DNA from: Pseudomonas abyssi | GTDB taxonomy: Bacteria > Pseudomonadota > Gammaproteobacteria > Pseudomonadales > Pseudomonadaceae | Direction of reading: 5' to 3' | DNA length: 64,000 nucleotides | Assembly: GCF_002307495.1 (NCBI RefSeq) | Contig: NZ_NTMR01000027.1 | Coordinates: 1 to 64,000, forward strand | Part shown: positions 1 to 10,562 of the stretch, in pieces | Position numbering within the stretch: position 1 is the first letter of the stretch | Layout of the letters: every line of letters starts with the position of its first letter | Notes under the pieces: generated by a model | Told to the model about the DNA's origin: nothing | The model's input: only the letters and a program-made list of their open reading frames with translations | The model's database searches: none | Made by a program: the position numbers and the translations under genes

Positions 1-44
1 TCTCATCTCACTCGATTCGGGCTCTTTCGAAGCACCGTTCCAAG

Positions 45-79
45 GTGGCGCATTCTACGCCGTTTCGCTGGACTGTCAA
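45..79 (-). promoter_or_regulatory. rRNA-type promoter firing out of the left edge
   Basis: On the minus strand a consensus -35 TTGACA (79-74) is followed after 16 bases by TAGAAT (57-52) and a GC-rich discriminator, which predicts a start near 45. The upstream side (about 80-125) is AT-rich, like an UP element. This layout is typical of strong Pseudomonas rrn P1 promoters. In P. aeruginosa an rRNA operon lies close to pssA, which fits. The rRNA genes themselves lie outside the window, so this is an inference from promoter form and synteny. Confidence 0.55.
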
Positions 80-212
80 GCCTTATTTTCAAGCTAACTT
101 ATTGATTAATAAGCGCTTTCGAATGAGCGTCCTGCCCTGCGAGAGCGCGAATTATAGAGACCTCAGCGGACGCGTCAAGCCTTTTCTTGCAGATTTATTA
201 CCCGCACCGAAT

Positions 213-1037
213 TTACTCGGCTGCAGCCGGGCTTTTACGCCGCCGCCACAGGGCAAGCAACGGCCCGGACAGCGTGTAGCAGACAAAGATGGCCCAGAGG
301 ATCCGCGAGGGGTCCGACGAGATCACCGCAAACACCAGCACCACAACCAGAATGGCGAAGAACGGCACGCGCCCTTTGAAGTCCAGGTCCTTAAAGCTGT
401 AATAACGTACGTTGCTGACCATCAGCAGGCCACCCAGCGCAGTGAGAATGCCAACCAGCAGCGCGATATTGCCGCCATCGATACCAAAGTCCGCGAGCGA
501 CCAGACCATGCCAGCAACCAGACCGGCACCAGACGGACTCGGCAAGCCGGTAAAGTAGCGCTTATCGTCATCACCAATATGCGTATTGAAGCGCGCTAGC
601 CTGAGAGCGGCACCCGCGACGTAGATAAAAGCGAACACCCAACCGACCTTGCCCAGATCGGTCAACGCCCAGCTGAACACGACAACCGCCGGCGCAATGC
701 CGAAAGCGACCATATCCGACAACGAGTCGTACTCGGCGCCGAATGCGCTCTGGGTATTGGTCAGGCGCGCGACGCGACCATCCAGGCCATCAAGCACCAT
801 GGCAATGAAAATGGCGACCGCCGCATGGGTAAAGTTGCCATCCATTGCACTGACAATGGCGTAGAAGCCGGAAAACAGCGCCGCCGTGGTAAACAGGTTG
901 GGCAGCAGGTAGATGCCTTTGTGGCGGACCTTGTTGCCATCCGGCCCGGGCACTTCCTCGACGTGCTCGTCAATCGGCAGCAGGGTATGTGCGCCCTCTG
1001 CGTCGGTGTCCTTCGGGGTATTCTGATGCTCTGTCAT
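213..1037 (-). CDS. pssA: CDP-diacylglycerol--serine O-phosphatidyltransferase
   Basis: Membrane enzyme that joins CDP-diacylglycerol to L-serine to make phosphatidylserine, the precursor of phosphatidylethanolamine. The CDP-alcohol phosphatidyltransferase motif is clear: the segment DGLDGRVARL..(S)AFGAEYDSLSD carries the DG-x2-AR-x8-G-x3-D-x3-D pattern. Several hydrophobic helices follow, and the tail is basic. I start at the internal ATG 1037 (MTEHQ) because AAGGT lies upstream at proper spacing; the ATG at 1055 would add six residues. It lies just downstream of ilvC with a terminator between them, so it probably has its own promoter. Length of about 274 aa fits the family. Confidence 0.93.
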   Translation of the reverse strand: MTEHQNTPKDTDAEGAHTLLPIDEHVEEVPGPDGNKVRHKGIYLLPNLFTTAALFSGFYAIVSAMDGNFTHAAVAIFIAMVLDGLDGRVARLTNTQSAFGAEYDSLSDMVAFGIAPAVVVFSWALTDLGKVGWVFAFIYVAGAALRLARFNTHIGDDDKRYFTGLPSPSGAGLVAGMVWSLADFGIDGGNIALLVGILTALGGLLMVSNVRYYSFKDLDFKGRVPFFAILVVVLVFAVISSDPSRILWAIFVCYTLSGPLLALWRRRKSPAAAE

Positions 1038-1117
1038 AGGGTTACCTTGCAACAATGCCGGGCCCGACAGTGTGGCAAGTTGGCGGGCAAATGACCAGCC
1101 AGCTCAACCTCGAGGCA

Positions 1118-1147
1118 TAAAAAAACGCGGCTGGAAGCCGCGTTTTC
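1118..1147 (-). terminator. Rho-independent terminator of ilvC
   Basis: Read on minus, ACGCGGCT-TCC-AGCCGCGT forms an 8-bp GC-rich stem followed by a run of seven T. It lies 17 bases past the ilvC stop and before the pssA start, so it separates the ilv genes from pssA. Confidence 0.85.
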
Positions 1148-1163
1148 TTCAAGCTCAATCGAC

Positions 1164-2225
<1,062 letters not shown>

Positions 2226-2230
2226 TTAGT

Positions 2231-2722
2231 TTAGATACTCAAAACCTTTTCACCGCGGGCAATGCCCGACACACCGGTACGTACCACTTCGAGCACCGAG
2301 GTCGGCCCAACGGCCTCTATGAAGCTGTTCAGCTTGTCGCTGGTGCCAGTCAGCTGCACGGTATAGACGCTTGCCGATACATCCACGATCTGCCCGCGGA
2401 AGATGTCGGTAGTGCGCTTGACCTCTGCGCGCTGGGCGCCAGTGGCCTTGACCTTGATCAGCATCAGCTCGCGCTCGATGTGAGCGCCCTCAGACAGATT
2501 GACCAGTTTGACTACCTCAATCAGCTTGTTGAGGTTTTTGGTGATCTGTTCGATCACCTCATCCTGACCAACCGTGGTAAGCGTCAGACGCGACAATGTC
2601 GGATCCTCGGTCGGTGCCACTGTCAGGGTCTCGATATTGTAATTGCGCTGCGAGAACAGCCCAACCACCCGAGACAACGCGCCCGGTTCGTTTTCCAGAA
2701 GAACGGAAATGATATGTCTCAT
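2231..2722 (-). CDS. ilvH: Acetolactate synthase small (regulatory) subunit
   Basis: Regulatory subunit that activates the catalytic IlvI and confers valine feedback control. The N-terminal ACT domain is evident (HIISVLLENEPGALSRVVGLF), with the conserved second half NKLIEVVKLVNL and the C-terminal domain. 163 aa is the standard length. It begins one base after the ilvI stop, so the two subunits are probably translationally coupled. Confidence 0.97.
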   Translation of the reverse strand: MRHIISVLLENEPGALSRVVGLFSQRNYNIETLTVAPTEDPTLSRLTLTTVGQDEVIEQITKNLNKLIEVVKLVNLSEGAHIERELMLIKVKATGAQRAEVKRTTDIFRGQIVDVSASVYTVQLTGTSDKLNSFIEAVGPTSVLEVVRTGVSGIARGEKVLSI

Positions 2723-2723
2723 G

Positions 2724-4454
2724 TCAGGTGCGCTCCGTTTTGCTCAGCCACATATCTCGCATCGCACCACCACGAATCTGCATCGGGTATACGTGCTCGC
2801 TGGTATCCACCGCGATATCGAGGAACACCAGGCGATCCTTCATCGCAAAGGCTTCGGCCATCTTGCTCTTGAGTTCCTTGGGATCGGTGATACGGATACC
2901 GACATGACCATAGGCCTCGGCCAGCTTGACGAAGTCCGGCAGCGACTCCATGTAGGAGTGCGAGTAGCGGCTGTTGTACTGCATGTCCTGCCATTGGCGA
3001 ACCATGCCCAGCGCACCGTTATTCAGGTTGACGATCTTCACCGGCATGTCGTACTGCAGGCAGGTAGAAAGCTCCTGAATGTTCATCTGAATACTGCCTT
3101 CACCGGTGACACAGGCAACCGTTGCGTCCGGGAAGTTCTGCTGTACGCCCATGGCCGCCGGAAAACCGAAGCCCATGGTGCCCAGGCCGCCGGAGTTGAT
3201 CCAGCGATTGGGCTTGTCGAAGCGGTAGTACTGAGCTGCAAACATCTGGTGCTGCCCAACGTCGGAGGTAATGAAGGCGTCGCCACCTGTCACTTCCCAC
3301 AGCGCCTCGATAACCGCCTGCGGCTTGATGATGCTGCCGTCGCCCTTGTCGTAAGGGAACAGGTCACCATCACCGCGCCATTCGTCGATCTGCTTCCACC
3401 AGGAGGCCTGGGTATCGGCATCCGGGCTCTCGCCCATCTCCTTATAGATAGCAAGCATGTCTGTCAGCACGCTTTCAACCGGACCAACAATCGGAATATC
3501 GGCCTTAACAGTCTTGGAAATGGACGCCGGATCGATATCGATATGGATGACCTTGGCATTCGGACAGAACTTGCTGGCGTCGTCGCCATTGATGACGCGG
3601 TCGTCAAAGCGCGCACCGACGGCCAGGATCACGTCCGCGTGATGCATGGTCAGGTTGGCGGTGTAGCTGCCGTGCATACCCAGCATGCCGACGAACTGAC
3701 GATCGGTACCCGGATACGCGCCCAGCCCCATCAAGGTGTTGGTCACAGGCAGATTGAGCGCGCGAGCCAGCTCGGTCAGCGGGCGCGAGGCACCGCCGAG
3801 AATGACGCCACCACCGGAGTACATGACCGGACGCTTGGCTTCCAGCAGCATCTCTACCGCTTTGCGGATCTGCCCGGAATGACCACGGGTAGCCGGGTTG
3901 TAGGAGCGCAGCTTGACCTTCTTCGGGTAGCTGTACTCGAACTTGTCGGCCGGGTTGGTCATGTCCTTGGGAATATCGATCACAACCGGACCCGGACGGC
4001 CGCTCTGCGCCAGATAGAAGGCTTTCTTGATGATCTCGGGAATCTCGCGCGGGTCCTTGACCATAAAGCTGTGCTTCACGATGGGACGGGAAACGCCGAC
4101 CATGTCGGTTTCCTGGAAGGCATCGGAGCCGACCATGTTGCTCACAACCTGGCCGGAAATCACGACCATCGGGATCGAGTCCATATACGCTGTCGCAATA
4201 CCGGTCACGGTATTGGTCGCGCCGGGACCGGAGGTCACCAGCACCACACCCGGCTTGCCGGTGGCACGCGCGTAGCCGTCTGCCATGTGGGCAGCAGCCT
4301 GCTCGTGACGGACCAGAATATGCTCTACGTCGTCTTGCCGGAAAATGGCATCGTAGATATGCAGAAGGGCACCGCCCGGATACCCGTAAATATATTTAAC
4401 ACCCTCGTCACACAATGAGCGGACGACCATCTCAGCGCCGGATAAAAGCTCCAC
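2724..4454 (-). CDS. ilvI: Acetolactate synthase large (catalytic) subunit
   Basis: Thiamine-diphosphate enzyme that condenses two pyruvates, or pyruvate plus 2-oxobutyrate, in the first step of branched-chain amino acid synthesis. The order of domains is standard: N-terminal TPP-binding domain with the catalytic glutamate in [19 protein letters not shown] (about residue 50), a central domain, and a C-terminal TPP/Mg domain with [18 protein letters not shown]. The start is GTG 4454 with GAGGTGA upstream; no ATG fits better. First gene of ilvI-ilvH-ilvC. 576 aa is normal. Confidence 0.96.
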   Translation of the reverse strand: MELLSGAEMVVRSLCDEGVKYIYGYPGGALLHIYDAIFRQDDVEHILVRHEQAAAHMADGYARATGKPGVVLVTSGPGATNTVTGIATAYMDSIPMVVISGQVVSNMVGSDAFQETDMVGVSRPIVKHSFMVKDPREIPEIIKKAFYLAQSGRPGPVVIDIPKDMTNPADKFEYSYPKKVKLRSYNPATRGHSGQIRKAVEMLLEAKRPVMYSGGGVILGGASRPLTELARALNLPVTNTLMGLGAYPGTDRQFVGMLGMHGSYTANLTMHHADVILAVGARFDDRVINGDDASKFCPNAKVIHIDIDPASISKTVKADIPIVGPVESVLTDMLAIYKEMGESPDADTQASWWKQIDEWRGDGDLFPYDKGDGSIIKPQAVIEALWEVTGGDAFITSDVGQHQMFAAQYYRFDKPNRWINSGGLGTMGFGFPAAMGVQQNFPDATVACVTGEGSIQMNIQELSTCLQYDMPVKIVNLNNGALGMVRQWQDMQYNSRYSHSYMESLPDFVKLAEAYGHVGIRITDPKELKSKMAEAFAMKDRLVFLDIAVDTSEHVYPMQIRGGAMRDMWLSKTERT

Positions 4455-4865
4455 TTTAGAATCACCTCTAGCTTGCCACCCACCAGCGGCGGGCAGCAGG
4501 GTACCTGTTTACTGCTCGGCAGCGCAGAACAACGGTGGTTGTGCTGCATCAGCTTGACTACGTGCTTGGAGGCCGGCTCCTACTGTTGCGGAGTAGCCTC
4601 ACCCAGCGCGAGGTAGCGCGTGCGGGTGCCAGGCCGGGCGTTGACGGGTTTCGTCTCCCGGAATGAGCAACAAAACCGCGTGCGTCGATGCGGGGTGAGC
4701 ACCGATTGCAGCGGTTTATGAGAACCTCGAATTGTTTACACTCGAGACTGACAAGTCAAGCCAAGTTGCAGAAAACCCCTACCAAGGGATATACCTGTGC
4801 CACAGGCGCGTTATCGCACTTCAGAGTCGCGCCCGCTCACTGTGACAGAACAAGGAAGAAACGCC
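4455..4865. other. Divergent intergenic region, ilvI / DUF4124 gene
   Basis: This 411-bp gap separates ilvI (minus) from a DUF4124 gene (plus) and must hold both promoters. I looked on the minus strand for a leader peptide rich in Ile, Val or Leu codons followed by an attenuator and did not see one. No convincing promoter pair or operator stands out. Confidence 0.6.
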
Positions 4866-5300
4866 ATGCGCAAGATCGTCATTTCCGCCGCCCTGAGCCT
4901 GGTTTGCACCAGCGCCATGGCCACCCAGCTGTACCGTTGGGTGGATGAAAACGGCGTCACCCAGTTCAGCCAGCAGCCGCCTGCCGAAGACCAGTATCAA
5001 CGCCTGCAGGTCAAGCCGGCCCCGGAGCTCGGAACCGGCAGCCTCGCGCCCGCCGCCGACGCCTCTGCCGAGGAGCAGACCGAGGCAACTGAGCCAGCAG
5101 CGGCCCCGCAGCCGACGCCGGAGCAGCAGGCTAAGCTGGCCGAGCAGTGCGACGCGCTGCGCGCCAACCTGACTACCATGCAGAACAACCCGCGCCTGCG
5201 TCGTACGCTGGAGGACGGGACAGTAGAGCGAATTGGTGAAGATGAGCGCCAGGCGATGATTGCCAAGGCACAGGCAGATCTGCAGGAGCACTGCCAGTAA
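4866..5300 (+). CDS. Small secreted DUF4124 protein
   Basis: 144 aa. A signal peptide covers residues 1-19 (MRKIVISAALSLVCTSAMA). It is followed directly by the DUF4124 core LYRWVDENGVTQFSQQPP, then an Ala/Glu/Pro/Gln-rich linker and a short helical C-terminus. DUF4124 proteins are exported and have no established function. I choose ATG 4866 because it begins the signal peptide and has AAGGA upstream; an ORF from 4797 would put 23 odd residues in front. It occupies the PA4697-like place in the P. aeruginosa order. It converges on yqcC. Confidence 0.85.
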   Translation: MRKIVISAALSLVCTSAMATQLYRWVDENGVTQFSQQPPAEDQYQRLQVKPAPELGTGSLAPAADASAEEQTEATEPAAAPQPTPEQQAKLAEQCDALRANLTTMQNNPRLRRTLEDGTVERIGEDERQAMIAKAQADLQEHCQ

Positions 5301-5308
5301 GCATCAAC

Positions 5309-5323
5309 GGGGCGTTGCGCCCC
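5309..5323. terminator. Short hairpin between convergent genes
   Basis: GGGGCG-TTG-CGCCCC forms a six-pair GC stem between the DUF4124 stop (5300) and the yqcC restored stop (5328-5330). The T-tract is weak, so termination is only probable. Confidence 0.4.
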
Positions 5324-5327
5324 ATTG

Positions 5328-5659
5328 TCAATCGACCAACGTGCTGGCGTGTCGATCAATGCGCGCCAGCACCGCCAGCACAAATCTACCTGGCGACGAC
5401 CCAGGTGCACAAAGGCCTGCTCCCCCATCGGCCGCAGCGCACAGGGACCGGGCAATGGCGCCCCGGCTGCCAGCAACTGCTTAACCTGCGGGATAAACAC
5501 CCACTGCAACCACTGCTCAAAGGCAAGGGTGTCAGCGCAGAACGGGAGCTGACTGGCGAGCTGCTCTGCCGACGGCGACTCCAACGACCATAGCCCCCAC
5601 CGGCGCAACTCGCCTTCAAGGTCCTGCAAGGCAGCGGCAAGCGCCGCCGAGCCGCTCAC
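5328..5659 (-). pseudogene. yqcC: YqcC-family protein gene with one-base frameshift
   Basis: The reading LEGELRRWGLWSLESPS ... FCADTLAFEQWLQWVFIPQ matches the small cytoplasmic YqcC family (about 110 aa, function unknown). It starts at GTG 5659, overlapping the upstream lipoprotein stop (GTGA). Near 5382-5384 the frame breaks: adding one T on the coding strand gives VDFVLAVLARID, the expected C-terminus, and a stop at 5330-5328, for a 110-aa product. Uncorrected, the frame runs on to 4997, antisense across the whole DUF4124 region, which is implausible. The break is either a real mutation or a sequencing indel in a short homopolymer. Confidence 0.7.
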
Positions 5660-6324
5660 GAGGAAACGCGTGCCCGCTGGCGCGCCTGCTCGGCACCCGC
5701 CGCATCGCCCTGCTGTTCGCGTGCCTGCGCGACCAACTCCCACAAACCGGCCTGCAAAGACGGACGGCCCGAGGCATAGGCCAAGCCACGGCGCGCCAGC
5801 TGCTCGGCTTGCGCTGCATCACCCTGGCTCAAACGTACCTGCGCCAGACGGTACAACACCTGCGGCTCACGCGGCGCGATGCGCATGGCGCGCTCCAGGC
5901 TGGCGTTGGCGCCATTGAGGTCACCATTGCTTTCCTGCTGACGCGCCGTGGTCAGCAAGGCCAGCACCGGTCCGTCGAGCTGCTCATCGGCCTGCAGTGC
6001 TCCGCTGGAAGAACCGGGGCCGGAGCCGACAGCCGGCGACGAGGTGATGCCACCACTGGAAATCGAGGGCTGGTTATCCAGCGGGTAGGACTGCACGGCA
6101 CTGGAGCCGCCCTGCCCGTCCGGCACCATGACCACCACGCCGCTGTCCTGCTGCGTCGCCGGGGCTTGCGGTGTCGAGGTGCCCACACGTCCGGCACCGG
6201 TCCGCATGTCCTCATTGGAGACCGGGCGCCCCGAATCCACTACCGGAATCGCGCCGCCGGAGCCTGCGCAACCCGACAGCACGGCGATCACGGCGCCCAG
6301 CAGCGCGACTTGTCTGATGCCCAT
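5656..6324 (-). CDS. Outer-membrane lipoprotein with TPR-like repeats
   Basis: 222 aa. The N-terminus is a lipoprotein signal: hydrophobic ALLGAVIAVLSGC with the lipobox LSGC and a Gly/Ser-rich stretch after the cysteine. Residues about 30-110 are low-complexity Ser/Gly/Gln. The C-terminal third carries tetratricopeptide-like helices (VLALLTTARQQESNGDLNGA; LYRLAQVRLSQGDAAQAEQL). It lies just downstream of mrcB on the same strand and matches the PA4699 position in P. aeruginosa. A role beside peptidoglycan synthesis is suggested by position only. yqcC starts within its stop codon. Confidence 0.85.
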   Translation of the reverse strand: MGIRQVALLGAVIAVLSGCAGSGGAIPVVDSGRPVSNEDMRTGAGRVGTSTPQAPATQQDSGVVVMVPDGQGGSSAVQSYPLDNQPSISSGGITSSPAVGSGPGSSSGALQADEQLDGPVLALLTTARQQESNGDLNGANASLERAMRIAPREPQVLYRLAQVRLSQGDAAQAEQLARRGLAYASGRPSLQAGLWELVAQAREQQGDAAGAEQARQRARVSS

Positions 6325-6381
6325 CTGTTCAATCCTCTCTCATCCGTTATGCGACGAAGGCGACAGCATACTGGCAGCGCC

Positions 6382-8709
6382 TCAGCGCAGCCAGTCGCGA
6401 ATGGTGTCGAGCACCCGATTGGCGCCGTCGCGAATCACTTCGGTGTCGATCACCGGCTTGCAACCGGGCCCCGGCAGCGGCTCATAGCCAGCCCGGAACG
6501 GGATCTCGACACTGCCCTCGCAGGATGGATCGCTGCCAAGGCCGGTCAGCGGATCGGCCCAGGCGGTGACAATCTCCGCCGGCGGCACGTCGGCCAGGCT
6601 TTGCGGATGCGCTGCGCCCATAAAGCCGTTCCAGACCTGCAACGCACCGGTAGCGCCGGTCAGGCGAGTGCGATCGTTATCGTCACGTCCGACCCAGGCC
6701 ACGGCGACCAGGTCATCCGAGAAGCCGGCGAACCAGCTGTCACGCAGATCGTTGGTGGTCCCGGTCTTGCCGGCCAGGCGAATATTTGAAGACACATGGT
6801 TATAGGCCGAGCGGCCGGTCCCCTCGGTCATCACATGGGTCATCGCCTGCTGAGTCAGGTAGATGGTCGCCGAATCAAAGCGCTGACGAACCTCAAACGG
6901 ATAGCGCTTGAGCGGTTCGCCCTGCGCCGTCAACACGTTGCGAATGGCGCGCAGTGGCGTATTGAAGCCGCCATTGGCAATGGTCTGGTACATGTCAGCA
7001 ACCTGCATTGGCGTCATCGCACCCGAGCCCAGCAGCATCGCCGGGTAAGCGGGCCAGTCATGATCAACACCCAGCCGGCGTACCGTATTCAGCACGCTAT
7101 CAACGCCCACTTCCGTGCCCAGTCGCACCGCAGCCTGGTTATAGGACTTGGCCAGCGCCAGGTACAGCGGCACCCGCCCGTGGCTTTGACGATCATAGTT
7201 CTGCGGCGACCAGGTCTTGCCGGGCTCAGCCTCCAGAGTGATCGGGTCATCATCAATCGGCGTAATCAGCGAGTAGCGCTCCGGTTTCTCCAGCGCCGTC
7301 AGGTAGATCGCCGGCTTGATCAGCGAGCCAATCGGCCGCGATGCATCCAGCGCGCGGTTGAAGCCGGAAAAGCGCGGATTGGCGCCACCCACGACCGCCA
7401 GCACTTCGCCGGTCTGCGCGCCCGTCACCACCATGGCGGCCTCCAGCGGCTTCTTGTCCGGGGTCTCGCCAAAGCGTTTGAGCGTACCCTGCACTGCGGT
7501 TTCAGCCTTGTGCTGCAGCAATGGGTCAAAGCTGGTGAAAATCCGCAGCCCTTCGCTGGTCAGATCCTCGTCGCGGTAATCGGCACGCAGCTGACGCTTG
7601 ACCAGATCCATGAACGCCGGGTAGCTGGTGTTGGCCAGGCTGCCGCCCTGGGTCACGTCCAGCGGCTTGTTCTTGGCGTCGGTGGCCTCTTGCTGGCTGA
7701 TCATGCCCTGCTCGGCCATCAGATCCAGCACCAGATTGCGGCGCGTGGTGGCTCGTTCAGGGTTGCGACGCGGGTTGTAGTAGGAAGCGCCCTTGACCAT
7801 GCCGACCAGCAGAGCCACCTGGTGCAGCTGCAGCTCCTGCAGCGGCTGGGCAAAGTAATACTGACTGGCCAGGCCAAAACCGTGCACTGCGCGATTGCCG
7901 TCCTGGCCGAGGAAGACCTCGTTGAGGTAGGCCTCGAGAATCTCTTCCTTGCTGTAATGCAACTCCAGCAGCACCGCCATCATGGCCTCAAGGCCCTTGC
8001 GGATAATGTTGCGATCAGCCGTCAGGTAAAAGTTCTTCACCAACTGCTGGGTCAGGGTACTGCCGCCCTGACGCAAACTGCCGGTGGTCAGGTTGACGAA
8101 CATCGCGCGGGCGATGCCTTTGGGCGACACGCCAAAGTGCTGAAAGAACTCGCGGTCTTCCACTGCCACCAGTGAATCCACCAGGTAAGGAGGAGCCTGA
8201 TCCAGACGAATCAGAATACGGTCCTCGTTGTGCGCGGGGTAAATGCCCCCGATCATCAGCGGCTCGAGCCGCGCCATGATCAGGTCCTGCGCACCACTGA
8301 TGCTGGCAACCCGGTTGCCGTCGAAGCGCACACTGACGCGCTGGGCGCGCTCAGCACCTTCAAAAAACTGGAAGCCACGCGTGTAGACGTCGATGCGGCT
8401 GCCTCCCACGGCCATCTGCCCTGGCCCGTTGGCCGCGTTGCTCTGCCGATAGCCCAGCGCCTTCAACTCGGTGAGAAAGTCGTCGCGGCTCAAAGGGCGG
8501 CCGGCGTACAGCTCCAGCGGACGCGCAAACACCTTGGCCGGCACGGCCCAGCGCTTGCCGGAAAACTTCTCCTGTACGATAGCGTCGAGATAAACCGCCA
8601 GCGCTCCTACCAGCACCAGGCCAACCAGCCCGAGCTTGAGCAGCCAGCCCCAGATGCGACTGCGACCACGGGACTTTCCCTTGCCCCGCGACTTGCGTTT
8701 GTTAGCCAT
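6382..8709 (-). CDS. mrcB: Penicillin-binding protein 1B (bifunctional)
   Basis: Inner-membrane peptidoglycan polymerase and cross-linking enzyme, 775 aa. It has a basic cytoplasmic tail, one transmembrane helix (about 22-44) and a UB2H-type segment. The glycosyltransferase family 51 domain shows EDREFFQHFG and RQGGSTLTQQLVKNFYL. The transpeptidase domain carries SLIK (catalytic serine), the SYN triad and KTGT. All active-site motifs are present. The lipoprotein gene follows after 57 bp; the next gene is divergent. The same neighbourhood occurs around PA4700. Confidence 0.96.
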   Translation of the reverse strand: MANKRKSRGKGKSRGRSRIWGWLLKLGLVGLVLVGALAVYLDAIVQEKFSGKRWAVPAKVFARPLELYAGRPLSRDDFLTELKALGYRQSNAANGPGQMAVGGSRIDVYTRGFQFFEGAERAQRVSVRFDGNRVASISGAQDLIMARLEPLMIGGIYPAHNEDRILIRLDQAPPYLVDSLVAVEDREFFQHFGVSPKGIARAMFVNLTTGSLRQGGSTLTQQLVKNFYLTADRNIIRKGLEAMMAVLLELHYSKEEILEAYLNEVFLGQDGNRAVHGFGLASQYYFAQPLQELQLHQVALLVGMVKGASYYNPRRNPERATTRRNLVLDLMAEQGMISQQEATDAKNKPLDVTQGGSLANTSYPAFMDLVKRQLRADYRDEDLTSEGLRIFTSFDPLLQHKAETAVQGTLKRFGETPDKKPLEAAMVVTGAQTGEVLAVVGGANPRFSGFNRALDASRPIGSLIKPAIYLTALEKPERYSLITPIDDDPITLEAEPGKTWSPQNYDRQSHGRVPLYLALAKSYNQAAVRLGTEVGVDSVLNTVRRLGVDHDWPAYPAMLLGSGAMTPMQVADMYQTIANGGFNTPLRAIRNVLTAQGEPLKRYPFEVRQRFDSATIYLTQQAMTHVMTEGTGRSAYNHVSSNIRLAGKTGTTNDLRDSWFAGFSDDLVAVAWVGRDDNDRTRLTGATGALQVWNGFMGAAHPQSLADVPPAEIVTAWADPLTGLGSDPSCEGSVEIPFRAGYEPLPGPGCKPVIDTEVIRDGANRVLDTIRDWLR

Positions 8710-8831
8710 GTTTCCTCACGTCGTTACCCTTCTGATGCCGGCATGCACTCACGCACGGCCCTCTGCTACGGTTGGCCTGTGACCCGCCAGACCGCATAAT
8801 GTTCGCATTGCCGACCAAACAAGGAAACGTC

Positions 8832-10376
8832 GTGAGCCTGACCCTGTTAACTGCGCTGCAGAACCCTGACCTGTATGACCACCCGGTAAGCGGTTTTACT
8901 CTGATCGAAACCCATATTTCCTGGGTGCTGCTGACCGGCGACTATGTGTACAAGGTCAAGAAACCGGTCAACTTCGGCTTTCTCGACTATTCCTCGCTGG
9001 AACAGCGCCAGCATTTCTGCCAGGAAGAAGTTCGCCTGAACCGCCGCCTGGCACCCGAGCTGTACCTGGATGTCATCACTGTCACCGGCAGCGCCGAGGC
9101 GCCCGTGCTGGGCGGCGACGGCCCAGCCATCGAATACCTGGTCAAGACCCGCCAGTTCCGCCAGCAGGACCTGCTCGGCAACCTGCAGCGCGATGGCGGC
9201 CTCACCGCCGGCCACATTGACGAGTTGGCCGGCGTGCTGGCCCGCTTCCACGGCCAGATCGAGCATGCCGGTCTCAATACGCCGTTCGGTACACCGCAGC
9301 AGGTACATGCCCCGGTCACCCAGAACTTCGAGCAGATTCGGCCGTTTCTGAGCGACGCAAGCGACCTGCAACAGCTCGACGCCCTGGAACAGTGGGCGAA
9401 TACTACCCACCAACGGCTGATTCCCCAAATCAATGAACGCAAGGCCGCCGGCCTGATCCGCGAATGCCATGGCGATATCTACCTGGATAACGTCACCTTG
9501 GTTGACGGTCAGGTGACCCTGTTCGACTGCATCGAGTTCAACGACGCCTTCCGCTGGACCGATGTCATGGCCGACGTCGCCTTCATGAGCATGGACCTGG
9601 AAGATCGCGGCCTGCATGCCCTGTCCCGCCGCTTTGTCAGCGCCTATCTGGAGCACACTGGCGACTATCAGGGCCTCGCTGTTCTCAACTACTACAAGGC
9701 CTACCGCGCCATGGTACGCGCCAAGGTAGCGCTGTTCGGCCTGAACGAGCAGATGAGCGCCGAACAGCGCGCCAGCGTCATGCAGCGCTACTACGGTTAC
9801 GCGGCACTGGCCGAAAGCTACACCGAGGTGGCGCCGCGCTTTGGCCTGCTGACCTTTGGCGTGTCCGGCAGCGGCAAGAGCACGCTGGCGGTCAAACTGG
9901 TCGAGCAGTTGGGCGCCATTCGCCTGCGCTCGGACGTTGAGCGCAAGCGCCTGTTCGGCAGCGACGACAATCCCAGCCTGGACTCCGGCCTGTATGCACC
10001 CGAGCGCAGCGAACAAATCTACCAGCGCCTGGCCTGTCTGGCCGCGCAAACCCTGGCCAACGGCTACCCGGTGATCGTCGACGCCACGCACCTCAAGCAG
10101 GCCCAGCGCCAGCTGATGCGCGATGCCATCGAAGATCAGGGCGCGCCCTGCCTGATCCTGCACTGCGACGCCCCCCAGGCCAGCATCGAGCAGTGGCTGA
10201 GCGAGCGCCAGCAAGCCGGCACAGACATCTCGGATGCCGGTATCGAGGTCATGCGCCATCAACTGCAGGAGATGGAGCCGCTGGACGCCGATGAGGCCGC
10301 CCTCAGCATCCGCGTGGACACGGCCAGCGAAACAGCCATGAGCGACCTGTCGGAGCAGCTGAAAAAGCGCCTGTAG
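8832..10376 (+). CDS. Fused phosphotransferase-like / P-loop ATPase protein
   Basis: About 514 aa in two parts. The N-terminal half resembles aminoglycoside phosphotransferase/kinase folds (COG2187): YVYKVKKPVNFGFLDYSSLEQR and the catalytic-loop-like ECHGDIYLDNVTL followed by IEFNDAFRWTDVMADVAFM. The C-terminal part is a small P-loop kinase (COG0645) with Walker A GVSGSGKST and a later IVDATHLK. The substrate is unknown; it need not confer resistance. I prefer GTG 8832 with AAGGA six bases upstream; ATG 8799 and an earlier start at 8772 are possible. It is divergent from mrcB, as with PA4701. Confidence 0.82.
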   Translation: MSLTLLTALQNPDLYDHPVSGFTLIETHISWVLLTGDYVYKVKKPVNFGFLDYSSLEQRQHFCQEEVRLNRRLAPELYLDVITVTGSAEAPVLGGDGPAIEYLVKTRQFRQQDLLGNLQRDGGLTAGHIDELAGVLARFHGQIEHAGLNTPFGTPQQVHAPVTQNFEQIRPFLSDASDLQQLDALEQWANTTHQRLIPQINERKAAGLIRECHGDIYLDNVTLVDGQVTLFDCIEFNDAFRWTDVMADVAFMSMDLEDRGLHALSRRFVSAYLEHTGDYQGLAVLNYYKAYRAMVRAKVALFGLNEQMSAEQRASVMQRYYGYAALAESYTEVAPRFGLLTFGVSGSGKSTLAVKLVEQLGAIRLRSDVERKRLFGSDDNPSLDSGLYAPERSEQIYQRLACLAAQTLANGYPVIVDATHLKQAQRQLMRDAIEDQGAPCLILHCDAPQASIEQWLSERQQAGTDISDAGIEVMRHQLQEMEPLDADEAALSIRVDTASETAMSDLSEQLKKRL

Positions 10377-10562
10377 GCCGCGCCAGACGGGCGCTGTACG
10401 GATACGGCAGCGCCTACTACACTGGTGGTCGGGACACCAATAACAACAGCAGACCCGACGCCATGCCGCACACAGACCTGCGCCCGATCGCACGAACGGG
10501 CCCCGCGCAGCCATCTGCCCACCTGCCAACATGCACCCTGCAGCCATCAGGAGGAGCCCGGC

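Noticed and set aside
2643-4418. 591-codon open frame on plus opposite ilvI
   Set aside because: It mirrors a well-conserved acetolactate synthase gene; the protein is His/Gly/Arg-rich with no domain and no ribosome site.
4455-4865. Possible ilv attenuator leader peptide
   Set aside because: No run of Ile, Val or Leu codons followed by a terminator was seen on minus.
4997-5659. Long reading of yqcC through to 4997
   Set aside because: Past 5380 the sequence no longer resembles YqcC and lies antisense over the DUF4124 gene; a one-base restore explains it better.
8832-10376. Antibiotic resistance call for the aminoglycoside-phosphotransferase-like protein
   Set aside because: The fold is shared by many kinases and the fused ATPase form is a housekeeping-type gene next to mrcB; resistance is not supported.
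8847-10547. 566-codon open frame on minus opposite the kinase/ATPase gene
   Set aside because: Shadow of a GC-rich gene; the real protein has kinase and Walker motifs, the shadow has none.
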